From NCBI GenBank assembly GCA_021822625.1, contig JAKAQK010000006.1, positions 1 through 37,394 of the forward strand: 37,394 nucleotides of DNA, read 5' to 3'. Both the position numbers and the translations under genes were made by a program. Shown here in pieces: positions 8,378-17,652 of this stretch. Every line of letters starts with the position of its first letter. The stretch's first letter is position 1. Source of the stretch: a bacterium (GTDB lineage Bacteria; SZUA-79; Acidulodesulfobacterales; Acidulodesulfobacteraceae). The notes below the pieces were generated by a model. The model saw nothing but the letters and a program-made list of their open reading frames with translations. It was not told the origin of the DNA and searched no databases.

Positions 8378-10855
8378 ATGTGCGGAATAATGGGTTTTGC
8401 CGGAACAATACCGGAAGAAAGCGGCGTGTTGGTCGTGCTTAACGGTTTAAAAAAATTAGAATACAGGGGCTACGATTCTTCAGGAATAGCTTATTTTGAT
8501 TCAGACGATAAGAAGATAAAATATGTCAAAAAATCAGGTAAACTGATAAATCTGTTTACGGAAATAGCCGAAATTCAGTGTAAAAATCAGTGTTTAACTA
8601 ATTCAACCGCTCATGATAATATCAATACTGTTAACGCGTCGGCAGACGTTAATAAAAATGAAAATAAAAATGTCGATAAAGATAAACTAAGAAGCGCAGG
8701 CAAATCCGCCGCTATTCAGTCTTCTCTTGCCATAGGACACATCAGATGGGCGACGCACGGAAAACCGACGGACGAAAATGCGCACCCCCATCTAGATTGT
8801 TCAGGCGAGATTGCTATTGTTCATAACGGTATAATAGAAAATTATATCCAGTTAAAAGAAAAACTTTTAAAAAACAATCATATATTCAAAACTGAAACTG
8901 ATTCTGAAATTATTGCCCATTTAATAGAAGACCATATCCTCAAAGGCGATTCATTTTCTGAATCGGTAAGAAAAACTTCTTTAGAATTAAGAGGCTCATT
9001 CGCAATTGCTATATTATACGCTAAAGAGAAAACTATCGCAGCGGTGAAATTTGGTCCTCCTCTTGTTCTTGCGAAAAAAGGAAAAAATTTATTTATTGCA
9101 AGCGACGTATCTGCGCTTCTTGGATATTCTAATGAAGTTATATATTTAAAAAATGGCGAAATAGCTTATTATCGGTATGAAGACGATGACGGCAATAATA
9201 ATAGTACAGACAATATAAACGATGCTCATGCAAATGATATAAAAAAGATAGATACCGTAAGTAATGCAAGCAAGTTAGATAAGTTATACAATAGCAATAA
9301 ATTAGAAATAATAAATTTTAAAGGCAAAAAGCAAAAAATAGATATTAACGTAGTAAAATGGGATGCTTCTAAAACTGTAAAATCCGGTTTTTCCCATTTT
9401 ATGCAGAAAGAAATTTTTGAACAGCCCGCCACCATTCTTGAAGGTTTTAACTCAAGGGTTCTGTTTAAGAAAGATTCGCACAGGCAAGTAACTTTAAACG
9501 GCGCAAAAAATTCGCACGAACCAAGCGATTCATCCGACGCTCTAAGCGGCATAAACGGTTCAAGCAGCGTAAGCACAAGCAGCTGGTCAAACGGTTTAAG
9601 CGGGTCATCGCCAGACAAATTAACAAGTTCAATCTCTTTGTCAAATCGAGATGCTTTAAGAAATTCTGATTTATCAACGTGTGATTCACAAAAGCAGGCT
9701 CTTATAAAAGATTTATATCATTCTGGGAATGTAAAAATATCGCTGGAAGGATTAAAACTGACAAAAAAAGATATAGTTTCCGCCGGCAGAATTATTTTTA
9801 TCGCCTGCGGATCCTCTTATTATGCTTCGCTGGTAATAAAAAATGTTATCGAAAATTTGTGCGGCTTGCCGGTTATAGTCGATTACGGTTCGGAATTCAG
9901 ATACGGAAAATTTCCGGTTATGGAATCCGATATAGTAGTCGGAGTTTCACAGTCCGGTGAAACTGCGGACACAAACAGCGCTATAGAAATTGTTAAAGAA
10001 AAAAAAGCAAAAATTATATCTATCTGCAATGTTCCGGGTTCACAGCTGACGACTCTTTCTAATAAAGGAGTTATATATACCCATGCCGGACCGGAAATAG
10101 GCGTTGCATCGACGAAAGCTTTTACTTCCCAAGTATTGTGCGGAATACTTTTGGCGCTGTATCTCAGACAGGAGATTATGAACGCCGGCATGTACATAAA
10201 CGGGGATGGGAATACAAATATAAAAATAAACGGCTGCGAAGGCGGCAAAAACGGCGGCATTACCGGCAAAGACGCAGGAATATTTAGCGGCATAGGCGGT
10301 AATGGGAATAGAGCAGGTATTTCTGATAAATTTTTTAACGATTTGGTTGAACTGCCGCAAAAAATTGAAGAAATTTTGGCTTTTAATGAAAGCATAAAAA
10401 ATATTGCGAATAAATATTATAAAAGTACAAATTTCTTATATCTTGGAAGGGGCATTTTATATCCGATAGCCCTTGAAGGGGCGTTGAAATTAAAAGAAAT
10501 ATCATATATTCACGCAGAAGGCTATCCTTCCGGAGAAATGAAGCACGGGCCTATAGCGCTTATTGACGAAAATATGCCGGTGATGTTTCTTTTGTCAAAC
10601 AATCTGCTTGCTCCAAAAACTATTTCTAATATAGAAGAAATTAAAGCAAGAGGCGGACGCGTTATAGCCCTCGCAGATTACGACCCGAATATCGACGGTT
10701 TATCCGATTTAATAAAAATTCCTGATACTTCTGAAATTTTAAGTCCTATTCTATTTACGGTTCCGCTTCAACTTTTTGCATATCATATAGCCGCCTTTAA
10801 AGGTACAGATATAGACCAGCCCAGAAATTTGGCAAAAAGCGTGACGGTAGAATAA
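8378..10855 (+). CDS. glmS: Glutamine--fructose-6-phosphate aminotransferase (isomerizing) with low-complexity inserts
   Basis: GlmS makes glucosamine-6-phosphate from fructose-6-phosphate and glutamine, the first step toward UDP-GlcNAc. The protein starts MCGIMGFAG, giving the N-terminal Cys nucleophile (C2). The glutaminase domain has YRGYDSSG, HIRWATHG (121-128) and HNGIIENY. The isomerase half begins at FSHFMQKEIFEQP (338-350), with SIS motifs CGSSYYAS, GVSQSGETADT and GVASTKAFTSQ, then EGYPSGEMKHGP and the C-terminal DQPRNLAKSVTVE. It is 825 aa against about 610 usual, with inserts at about 69-113, 272-307, 360-445 (Ser-rich) and 605-648 (Gly/Asn-rich). The start is fixed by the catalytic Cys, yet no Shine-Dalgarno is visible. 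It lies 128 bp after glmU, so the two UDP-GlcNAc enzymes are probably co-expressed. Confidence 0.96.
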   Translation: MCGIMGFAGTIPEESGVLVVLNGLKKLEYRGYDSSGIAYFDSDDKKIKYVKKSGKLINLFTEIAEIQCKNQCLTNSTAHDNINTVNASADVNKNENKNVDKDKLRSAGKSAAIQSSLAIGHIRWATHGKPTDENAHPHLDCSGEIAIVHNGIIENYIQLKEKLLKNNHIFKTETDSEIIAHLIEDHILKGDSFSESVRKTSLELRGSFAIAILYAKEKTIAAVKFGPPLVLAKKGKNLFIASDVSALLGYSNEVIYLKNGEIAYYRYEDDDGNNNSTDNINDAHANDIKKIDTVSNASKLDKLYNSNKLEIINFKGKKQKIDINVVKWDASKTVKSGFSHFMQKEIFEQPATILEGFNSRVLFKKDSHRQVTLNGAKNSHEPSDSSDALSGINGSSSVSTSSWSNGLSGSSPDKLTSSISLSNRDALRNSDLSTCDSQKQALIKDLYHSGNVKISLEGLKLTKKDIVSAGRIIFIACGSSYYASLVIKNVIENLCGLPVIVDYGSEFRYGKFPVMESDIVVGVSQSGETADTNSAIEIVKEKKAKIISICNVPGSQLTTLSNKGVIYTHAGPEIGVASTKAFTSQVLCGILLALYLRQEIMNAGMYINGDGNTNIKINGCEGGKNGGITGKDAGIFSGIGGNGNRAGISDKFFNDLVELPQKIEEILAFNESIKNIANKYYKSTNFLYLGRGILYPIALEGALKLKEISYIHAEGYPSGEMKHGPIALIDENMPVMFLLSNNLLAPKTISNIEEIKARGGRVIALADYDPNIDGLSDLIKIPDTSEILSPILFTVPLQLFAYHIAAFKGTDIDQPRNLAKSVTVE

Positions 10856-10901
10856 ATAAATAAATAAATCGATAGAACTTAGTTATAGAACTATCAAGCC
10901 A

Positions 10902-11005
10902 ATTAAACTAATTGAAATAATTAGCTGATATAACTAATTAAATTAATATAACTCATTAAACTAATTGAAATAATTATCTGGTATAACTAATTAAATTAAT
11001 TAATC
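10902..11005 (+). repeat. 53-bp tandem repeat between glmS and uvrD
   Basis: Two imperfect copies with a 53-bp period (first ATTAAACTAATTGAAATAAT at 10902, second at 10955), plus degenerate AACTAATTAAATTAAT pieces up to about 11030. The rest of this 266-bp gap is AT-rich with no gene or clear terminator seen. Confidence 0.8.
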
Positions 11006-11121
11006 TTATATCAATAATTAGCTGATATAATAGAACAATCGGCTGATAATAAATTTATATAAAATTAATAAAATTAACGCTATAAAAAAGCGGCTAAATA
11101 AATAGGGAACAATGAAAAAAT

Positions 11122-13620
11122 ATGAAACATTCCGATTCTCATTCAAAATATAAATACTTAGACGGGTTAAATCCGGAACAGCTTGAAGCCGTTAAATGTA
11201 CCGAAGGACCTCTTCTTATACTCGCCGGTGCAGGTTCCGGAAAAACGCGGGTAATTACGCTCAGGGCGCTGCATCTTATAGAAACCGGCAGAGCGAAAGC
11301 ATATAATATTCTTGGCGTTACGTTCACCAATAAAGCTGCTAAAGAGATGAAAGAAAGAATAAAGCAGTTAATTATTCAAAATGTAAAATCTAAATCGCAA
11401 TCTAAATCGCAGTTACAGGCGCAGTTACAGTCGCAATCACAGTTAAAATCGCAAGCGCAGTCGCAATCACATATAAAAACCGCCGCCGATAAAGCCAAAG
11501 TTGCCGATGCTACAGCTTTAAATACCCAAAGTATGGATGTTGGAGATACTTTTAATGCGGATACGGACGATATTAATGCAGGTATAAATGCGGCTATAAA
11601 AGATACCGGTATAAATGCAGATGCGGATGCCGGCGCTATGGCCGACTATTACTATGACCGGCAATATAACAGACAAAATTCAAGCGGGGATAGCGCTTAT
11701 AACGCAAGTTTGCAGCTGCCGGAATTTTCTACATTTCATTCTTTTTGCCTTAAGGTTCTCAGAAAACACGCCTCTGCGTTAGGCTATAATTCATCTTTCG
11801 TCATTATGGACGACGATGACGCTACAAAACTGCTTAATGCGTCAATAAAAGCCCTTAATATAAACGAAAAAATATTTACGCCGATAAAAGTAAAATATTT
11901 TATAGAAAAAAATAAAAATTCATTAATTACTTGCGAAGAAGCTTTTTCTAAGGTTAAGCCGTGGGATGAAAATCTTGCAAAAATTTATGAAGAATATCAG
12001 AAAAGATTGAAAGCAAACAATGCTATGGATTTTGCAGATATGATTTTTAATACTGCCAAGCTATTCTCCGGTTTTCCCGATATAACGGACTATTATTCAA
12101 ATCGTTATAAATATATTATGGTCGATGAATTTCAGGATACGAATTTTGCACAGGATAAACTCATACGGCTCTTATGTAAAAATCATAACAATATATGCGT
12201 GGTAGGCGACGACGATCAGTCCATTTACAGTTTTAGAGGAGCTAACGTAGAAAATATATTAAGATTTGAAGACCATTTTGAAGGGTGCAGGGTAATAAAA
12301 TTGGAAAAAAATTACAGGTCATCAAAAAACATTTTGGCTGCTGCGTCAAGTTTAGTCAGCGAGAATAAAAGGAGGAAACAAAAAACCCTCAAAACCGATA
12401 AGGAAACCGGCAGCGTTATAACAGTTTACAAAGCCGGCAGCGATATAAGCGAAGCAGTCTATATAGCAAGAGAAATAAAAAGATTAGTAAGATTCGACGG
12501 CTACGCTAAATCAGATATAGCCATTTTATACAGAGCAAACAGGCAATCAAGAATTATAGAAGATATGCTTTTAAAAGAAAACGTCGCCTATAATATTTAC
12601 GGCGGATTTAAATTTTATCAGAGGCTGGAAATAAAAGATATTTTATCTTATCTCCGGTTTGCCGTTAATCCGAAAGATACCGTCAATTTTGAAAGGAGCG
12701 TTCAGGCAGTGCCTATAGGCATAGGCGAAAAGACTATTAAAAACATGGAAGAAACCGCTCGGCAGAACAATATGGATATATTAGAATCATACAAAGCAGG
12801 TCTGTTTCACGTTATTTTAAAATCTAAAATTAAGAATATAAAAAATTATTTTGATTTAATTGAAAAAGCAAGGATGCTGATTTTTTCAAATAAAAATTCT
12901 GATAATTCTAATAATTTTGATAATTTAGATAATCCTGATAATTACGATAATAATATTGGCGGCGATGAAGAAAATATATATAATAAATATAATAGCGACG
13001 CCGCCGATATTAAGATCAATAAGGAAATTTTTATATATAACGGCAGCGGAGACGGCATATTAAATGCGGCATCGGTTATCAATCTTATCTATAAAGAATC
13101 GGGATATGAAGCCATGCTTAAAGGATTATCCGATAGGACAAATGACGACAACAATGCAATAAATCAGAACAGAATAGAAAATATAGAAGAGCTGATAACT
13201 GCATCAATGGAGTTTGAAGATATTACCGATTTTTTAGATCAGAGCGCTATAAATGACGAAATAAACAATGCCGGAAAATTATCCGACGGAAGCCGCAGTA
13301 TCGGCATCGGCTCGGACAACTCATTTGTTTCTATGATGACGCTGCACAGCGCAAAAGGATTAGAATTTCCGGTGGTGTTTCTTACGGGAATGGAAGAAAA
13401 CACCTTTCCGCATTCAAGATCGCTTATGGACCAGTCGGCAATAGAGGAAGAAAGAAGACTGTGTTATGTGGGTATAACAAGAGCAAAAGAGAAATTGTAT
13501 CTGACATTGTCAAAAAGAAGAAAACTTGGAAGAGACTTCAGCTATAACATGCCTTCAAGATTTTTATCCGAGATTCCTGAAAGCTGCATGGAAGAAATAT
13601 TAGACGATTACGATTATTAA
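11122..13620 (+). CDS. uvrD: UvrD/PcrA-type superfamily 1 ATP-dependent DNA helicase
   Basis: This is a 3'-5' DNA helicase of repair and replication restart. SF1A motifs are in order: Q-motif LNPEQLEAV, Walker A AGAGSGKT (35-42), Ia TFTNKAAKEM (67-76), Ib FSTFHSFCL, II VDEFQDTN, III VVGDDDQSIYSFRGA, IV ILYRANRQSR, V MTLHSAKGLEFPVVF and VI EEERRLCYVGITRAKEKLYL. It has 832 aa against about 720-740 in the family, owing to a Gln/Ser-rich then Ala/Asp-rich insert (about 88-197) between motifs Ia and Ib, and an Asn/Asp-rich insert (about 593-640) in the 2B region. It ends soon after motif VI, so the basic C-terminal Tudor-like tail of PcrA/UvrD appears short or absent. The ATG at 11122 fits the conserved N-terminus; a nearer-spaced ATG at 11112 is out of frame. 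PcrA versus UvrD naming is uncertain. Confidence 0.93.
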   Translation: MKHSDSHSKYKYLDGLNPEQLEAVKCTEGPLLILAGAGSGKTRVITLRALHLIETGRAKAYNILGVTFTNKAAKEMKERIKQLIIQNVKSKSQSKSQLQAQLQSQSQLKSQAQSQSHIKTAADKAKVADATALNTQSMDVGDTFNADTDDINAGINAAIKDTGINADADAGAMADYYYDRQYNRQNSSGDSAYNASLQLPEFSTFHSFCLKVLRKHASALGYNSSFVIMDDDDATKLLNASIKALNINEKIFTPIKVKYFIEKNKNSLITCEEAFSKVKPWDENLAKIYEEYQKRLKANNAMDFADMIFNTAKLFSGFPDITDYYSNRYKYIMVDEFQDTNFAQDKLIRLLCKNHNNICVVGDDDQSIYSFRGANVENILRFEDHFEGCRVIKLEKNYRSSKNILAAASSLVSENKRRKQKTLKTDKETGSVITVYKAGSDISEAVYIAREIKRLVRFDGYAKSDIAILYRANRQSRIIEDMLLKENVAYNIYGGFKFYQRLEIKDILSYLRFAVNPKDTVNFERSVQAVPIGIGEKTIKNMEETARQNNMDILESYKAGLFHVILKSKIKNIKNYFDLIEKARMLIFSNKNSDNSNNFDNLDNPDNYDNNIGGDEENIYNKYNSDAADIKINKEIFIYNGSGDGILNAASVINLIYKESGYEAMLKGLSDRTNDDNNAINQNRIENIEELITASMEFEDITDFLDQSAINDEINNAGKLSDGSRSIGIGSDNSFVSMMTLHSAKGLEFPVVFLTGMEENTFPHSRSLMDQSAIEEERRLCYVGITRAKEKLYLTLSKRRKLGRDFSYNMPSRFLSEIPESCMEEILDDYDY

Positions 13621-13633
13621 AACTAAAATTAAC

Positions 13634-13645
13634 ATTAACGTTAAT
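13634..13645. other. 12-bp perfect palindrome between uvrD and gatC
   Basis: ATTAACGTTAAT is a perfect palindrome within a run of AACATTAA/TTAATATT motifs just after the uvrD stop. It might be a binding site, or just AT-rich repeat decay; there is no T-run to make a terminator. Confidence 0.3.
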
Positions 13646-13704
13646 ATTAACATTAAAATAAAAGGACATTTTTTAATTATCATTAAGGTGGAGGAAATTG
13701 TATA

Positions 13705-14064
13705 ATGAGCGTGAATATTGATATAAAACACATAATGAAGCTTGCAAAACTCAGCTTTAGCGAAGACGATGCCGCGGCTTATGAAACTGAATTAAGTAAA
13801 ATACTGGATTATATAAATGTTCTTTCGAGCGCCGATACTTCAAAGGTGCAACGTGCCGATATTCTTGAAGAAATGGATTATGAAAATCTTATTGCCTCAG
13901 GAGTTGAAACAAAATTTGAACTTGGCGAATATAGAAATGACGATATTTCAGAAAAAGATGAAAGTTTTGACTATGAGATTATAAAAGAAAATTCGCCTGA
14001 ATTTGAATCTGATGCCCCCGGTTCAAAATTCGGCTATTTTGTAGTCCCGCCAATTATTGAATGA
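13705..14064 (+). CDS. gatC: Asp-tRNA(Asn)/Glu-tRNA(Gln) amidotransferase subunit C
   Basis: GatC is the small clamp subunit that stabilises GatA on GatB. The N-terminal helical part (HIMKLAKLSFSEDDAAAYET...LSKILDYINVLSSADTSKV) and the C-terminal VPPIIE match the family. It has 119 aa against about 95-100, with an acidic Glu/Asp-rich stretch of extra residues in the linker (about 60-105). A strong purine-rich ribosome binding site (AAGGTGGAGG, 13685-13694) lies 10 nt before the ATG. It sits 84 bp after uvrD. Unusually, the next gene, gatA, faces it: the two stop codons are only 30 bp apart. Confidence 0.9.
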   Translation: MSVNIDIKHIMKLAKLSFSEDDAAAYETELSKILDYINVLSSADTSKVQRADILEEMDYENLIASGVETKFELGEYRNDDISEKDESFDYEIIKENSPEFESDAPGSKFGYFVVPPIIE

Positions 14065-14094
14065 TAAAATAAAAAAATTTTCGTTAAGTTTTCG

Positions 14095-15699
14095 TTAAAA
14101 GGTTGCGCCCGGCTGATATTTCTTTCTAAAATCAACTATGTCTTCAATGATTTTAGCGGTTTCAAGCATTTTGTCTTCAGAGCACCATGGAGCAATAATT
14201 TGCAATCCTATTGGCAACCCTGCGCCGTTTGAATTATTTTTGCTTGTAATGCCCGACGGTATAGACATAGCAGGCAAATAAGCAAGATTTACGGATATCG
14301 TGTATATATCGGAAAGATACATACTCAGAGGGTCATTAGCTTTTTCTCCGATTAAAAAAGCGGCGGTAGGCGAAGTAGGACCGATTATCAAATCAACCTT
14401 GCCAAAGGCATCTTTATAATTTTTAATAATAAGTTTTCTTATGAGGGCTGCTTTTTTGTAATATGCGTCGTAATAGCCTGCGGAGAGCGCAAACGTTCCA
14501 AGCATGATTCTTCTTTTAACTTCATTGCCGAATCCTGCCGTTCTTGAATTTATGTAAATTTCTTCAAGGTTTGCGTGATTGGCGGTGGTACCGCCGCTAA
14601 TCATATTATTATCATCAAGACTGTTAAGACCGATAGGGCTATTAAGAGCGTTATCGGGGCTATTTTTGGCAGAACGCAAGCCGTACCTTATTCCGTCATA
14701 TCTCTCAAGGTTTGAGCTTGCCTCGCTTGTCGCCATAACATAGTATGCCGCTATAGAATACGCCGTATCCGGAAGTGAAATTTCTACTATTTCCGCTCCA
14801 AGTTCTCTTAGATTATTTTGTATTTCCTGAATATTAGACAATATTTCGTCGTCTAATCCTTCCGATAAAAATTCCTTTGGAATACCGACCTTTAAACCTT
14901 TTATTTTTGATTTGTCGGCTTTTTTTACAATATCCGAATATTTTTTGATTTTAAATTTTCTTGACGTCTGGTCAAACCCGTCAAAGCCGGCTACGGCGTC
15001 AAGCAAAATTGCAGAATCCAGAACGTCTTTGGCAATGGGACCTGCCTGGTCTAAAGAAGAACTGAATGCAACTATTCCGTATCTTGAGACCATTCCATAA
15101 GTCGGTTTTAAACCGACTACGCCGCAGAGACCAGCCGGCTGTCTGATTGAACCACCGGTGTCCGTTCCAAACGAACCTGCGCACAAATCGGCGCTGACGC
15201 TTGCTGCCGAACCTCCGCTTGAACCGCCTGGAACCCTTTTAATATCCCATGGATTTTTAGTAGTTTTAAAAGCAGAATTTTCGGTTGAAGACCCCATGGC
15301 AAATTCATCCATATTGGCCTTGCCAAGAAAAACAAAATTATTTTCTTTTAATTTTTTTATGACTGTAGAATCATAAGGACTGATAAAATTTTCCAATATT
15401 TTTGAGGCGCATGTCGTTTTTTTACCTTTCATTAAAAATATATCTTTAATTGATAAAGGAATGCCTGTTAAATAAGGAAAATCAGAATTAGCGGAGTTTT
15501 TAATTTTTTTAATATATTCGTCGGTTTGTTCAGCTTGTTCAGTTGCGCCGGTATAATCGACGTAAAGATATGAATTAAGCAAAACGTCTTTTTGTTTTAT
15601 TTTTTCCAGATAATTGGCAGTAATTTCGAGGCTTGTCGTTTCATTGTTTTTTAAAAGTTCATGCAGTTCGTGAATTGTAAGATTATTTAAAGATGTCAT
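14095..15699 (-). CDS. gatA: Asp-tRNA(Asn)/Glu-tRNA(Gln) amidotransferase subunit A
   Basis: GatA is the glutaminase subunit of GatCAB. It frees ammonia from glutamine to amidate mischarged Glu-tRNA(Gln) or Asp-tRNA(Asn) on GatB. The amidase-signature triad is intact: K85 (SIKDIF), cis-Ser160 (GGSSGGS) and nucleophile S184 (GTDTGGSIRQP), followed by GLKPTYGMVSRYGIVAFSSS. It has 534 aa against about 485; the surplus is an Asn/Ser-rich insert at about 345-382. The minus-strand start has AAGGA about 8 nt upstream. The gene lies between gatC and gatB but in the opposite direction: convergent with gatC, divergent from gatB. It needs its own promoter in 15700-15879. Confidence 0.96.
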   Translation of the reverse strand: MTSLNNLTIHELHELLKNNETTSLEITANYLEKIKQKDVLLNSYLYVDYTGATEQAEQTDEYIKKIKNSANSDFPYLTGIPLSIKDIFLMKGKKTTCASKILENFISPYDSTVIKKLKENNFVFLGKANMDEFAMGSSTENSAFKTTKNPWDIKRVPGGSSGGSAASVSADLCAGSFGTDTGGSIRQPAGLCGVVGLKPTYGMVSRYGIVAFSSSLDQAGPIAKDVLDSAILLDAVAGFDGFDQTSRKFKIKKYSDIVKKADKSKIKGLKVGIPKEFLSEGLDDEILSNIQEIQNNLRELGAEIVEISLPDTAYSIAAYYVMATSEASSNLERYDGIRYGLRSAKNSPDNALNSPIGLNSLDDNNMISGGTTANHANLEEIYINSRTAGFGNEVKRRIMLGTFALSAGYYDAYYKKAALIRKLIIKNYKDAFGKVDLIIGPTSPTAAFLIGEKANDPLSMYLSDIYTISVNLAYLPAMSIPSGITSKNNSNGAGLPIGLQIIAPWCSEDKMLETAKIIEDIVDFRKKYQPGATF

Positions 15700-15812
15700 A
15701 TGGCTATTCCTTATTTTTTATGTATGCGAATATTTGATGTCTGTCTTTAATTATACCCAATTATAACACAATTATGCTCAATTATAACCCAATGATATTA
15801 TCATACAACTGT

Positions 15813-15841
15813 TTGACATTGCAGTCAATTTGAATTATCAT
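15813..15841 (+). promoter_or_regulatory. Sigma-70-type promoter for gatB
   Basis: TTGACA (15813-15818), a 17-bp spacer and TATCAT (15836-15841) match the -35 consensus fully and the -10 at five of six. Transcription would start near 15848, about 30 nt before the gatB ATG, with AGAGG between. The neighbouring 15755-15795 holds three copies of an AATTATA motif that may be part of the divergent gatA promoter. Confidence 0.75.
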
Positions 15842-15879
15842 AATCTAATTATAAAACAAAATAAGAGGAAATAAAATAA

Positions 15880-17442
15880 ATGGAATTTATAGACAATTCT
15901 TTTGAAGCGGTAATCGGTCTTGAAGTTCATACTCAGCTCTTAACCAAGACGAAGATGTTTTGTTCCTGTCCAAACGTGTTCGGAAGACAGCCTAATTCTT
16001 TAGTATGTCCGGTATGTTTAGCATTACCGGGGAGTCTTCCGGTTATAAATTTCAATGCGGTTAAGCTGGCTGTTAAGGCGGCTCTTGCTATTAATTTACA
16101 TATAAATCAAAAGAGTCTGTTTGCGAGAAAAAATTATTTTTACCCCGACCTTCCTAAAGGCTATCAGATTTCGCAATTTCAAGACCCTGTTTCATCAAAC
16201 GGATATTTAATGATTGATATCGGCGGAGGCAGGGAAAAGAAAATAAGAATAAACCGTCTTCATATTGAAGAAGATGCCGGAAAATTAATACACACCGGTT
16301 CCAACTCTTTTGTAGATTTAAACAGGGCAGGAACGCCGCTTGCGGAAATAGTTTCCGAGCCCGATTTAAGCTCTCCGGCAGAAGCGGTTGCCTATTTAAA
16401 AGACCTTAGGGATATTATAGTCTATCTTGACATATCAGACGGAAATATGGAAGAAGGAAGTTTCAGATGCGACGCCAATGTATCGGTAAGAAAGAAAGGC
16501 GATACAAAGCTGGGTACCAGAACGGAGGTTAAAAACGTTAATTCATTTAAATTTGTTGAAAAAGCTTTAGAATACGAAATTAACAGGCAGATAGAACTCA
16601 TTCGCGGCGGCGGTAAAGTTATTCAAGAGACGCTGTTATTTAATTCAAAAACAGGAAAAACAGAATCAATGAGAGGAAAAGAAGAAGCTCACGACTATAG
16701 ATATTTTGAAGAGCCGGATTTGCCGCCGCTTATTCTAACGGACGGGTTTATTCAGGAGATTAAAGATTCTATCGGCGAACTTCCTAAAGCGAAGAGGCAA
16801 AGATATATTAACGATTATGCTCTGTCCGAATATGACGCAGAAGTCTTGACGCAATATAAGGACGTTGCGAACGATTTCGATGAATTGGTTAAGATAAATA
16901 GCGGTAAAATCGACATAAAAAAAATTGCGAACTGGTTCATAAATGAATGGATGTTAGAATTAAAGAAAAGATGGGCAACGGATAATTGTGAATCCGTTCA
17001 AGAAAAAGCAGCGCAAATTAATGAAGATAGCATCCCTATTGAAAAGATTATAAATGAAGATTTGATTAATTTTAACATGGAAGAAATAATAAAAGACAGA
17101 AAATATTTTTTTGATATGATAATGCAGGTTGAAAATGGAAAAATCAATAGAAACGGCGGGAGATTAGTTTTACATCAACTGGTAGAAAATGGAAAAAACG
17201 GAAATGTTCAGACCGTTGAGGAAATTATTACCAGTTTAAATTTAGCTCAGGTTTCCGACGATAAAGGGATAGAAGATATAATTAAACAGGTATTGGAAGA
17301 AAACCCGAAAGAACTCTCCGATTATCGCGGCGGCAAAGAGAAACTTTTTGGATTTTTTGTAGGAGCCGTAATGAAAAAAGCTAAAGGGAAGGCAAATCCT
17401 CAAAAAGTAAATGAGATACTAAAAAAACAACTTGGGAGTTGA
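15880..17442 (+). CDS. gatB: Asp-tRNA(Asn)/Glu-tRNA(Gln) amidotransferase subunit B
   Basis: GatB binds the mischarged tRNA, phosphorylates the glutamyl or aspartyl group with ATP and amidates it with ammonia from GatA. The start motif VIGLEVHTQL is followed by a Zn-binding set C28-x-C30...C43-x2-C46 (FCSCPN, LVCPVCLALPG). Then come NYFYPDLPKGYQISQFQ, HIEEDAGK, DLNRAGTPLAEIVSEPD and EGSFRCDANVS, all strongly conserved. The C-terminal helical and YqeY-like tail (about 370-520) is present. It has 520 aa against about 475-480, with extra charged residues at about 365-425. AAGAGG lies 11 nt before the ATG. It is transcribed from its own promoter because gatA is inverted. Confidence 0.96.
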   Translation: MEFIDNSFEAVIGLEVHTQLLTKTKMFCSCPNVFGRQPNSLVCPVCLALPGSLPVINFNAVKLAVKAALAINLHINQKSLFARKNYFYPDLPKGYQISQFQDPVSSNGYLMIDIGGGREKKIRINRLHIEEDAGKLIHTGSNSFVDLNRAGTPLAEIVSEPDLSSPAEAVAYLKDLRDIIVYLDISDGNMEEGSFRCDANVSVRKKGDTKLGTRTEVKNVNSFKFVEKALEYEINRQIELIRGGGKVIQETLLFNSKTGKTESMRGKEEAHDYRYFEEPDLPPLILTDGFIQEIKDSIGELPKAKRQRYINDYALSEYDAEVLTQYKDVANDFDELVKINSGKIDIKKIANWFINEWMLELKKRWATDNCESVQEKAAQINEDSIPIEKIINEDLINFNMEEIIKDRKYFFDMIMQVENGKINRNGGRLVLHQLVENGKNGNVQTVEEIITSLNLAQVSDDKGIEDIIKQVLEENPKELSDYRGGKEKLFGFFVGAVMKKAKGKANPQKVNEILKKQLGS

Positions 17443-17574
17443 GTTATTAATTAACGAAAAAGTATTTATTAACTCTTGATAGTTTAATAGTTGAGTTATA
17501 AATTAACTAAAAAGGATTTATTAACTCTTGATAGTTTAATAGTTTAGTTATAAATTAACTAAAAAAGTATTTTT
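17438..17574 (+). repeat. 52-bp tandem repeat overlapping the gatB stop codon
   Basis: About 2.6 copies with a 52-bp period start at 17438, 17490 and 17542, with the shared core TTAACTCTTGATAGTTTAAT. The first copy begins inside the last codons of gatB, so the array runs from the coding end into the gatB-mtnA gap. Confidence 0.92.
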
Positions 17575-17652
17575 CAAAAATTAAAAAATTGATGCGGTAT
17601 TTATATTCAATATTTATATACTATTATATAATGAGGGAGGAGGGGTACCGAG

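Noticed and set aside
11112-11121. ATG at 11112 as uvrD start
   Set aside because: It is better spaced from AGGG but out of frame with the helicase.
14912-15376. Plus-strand frames opposite gatA
   Set aside because: Shadow frames of a clearly coding gene with intact amidase motifs.
17631-17652. ATG at 17631 as mtnA start
   Set aside because: Out of frame; it overlaps the Shine-Dalgarno stretch of the real start at 17653.
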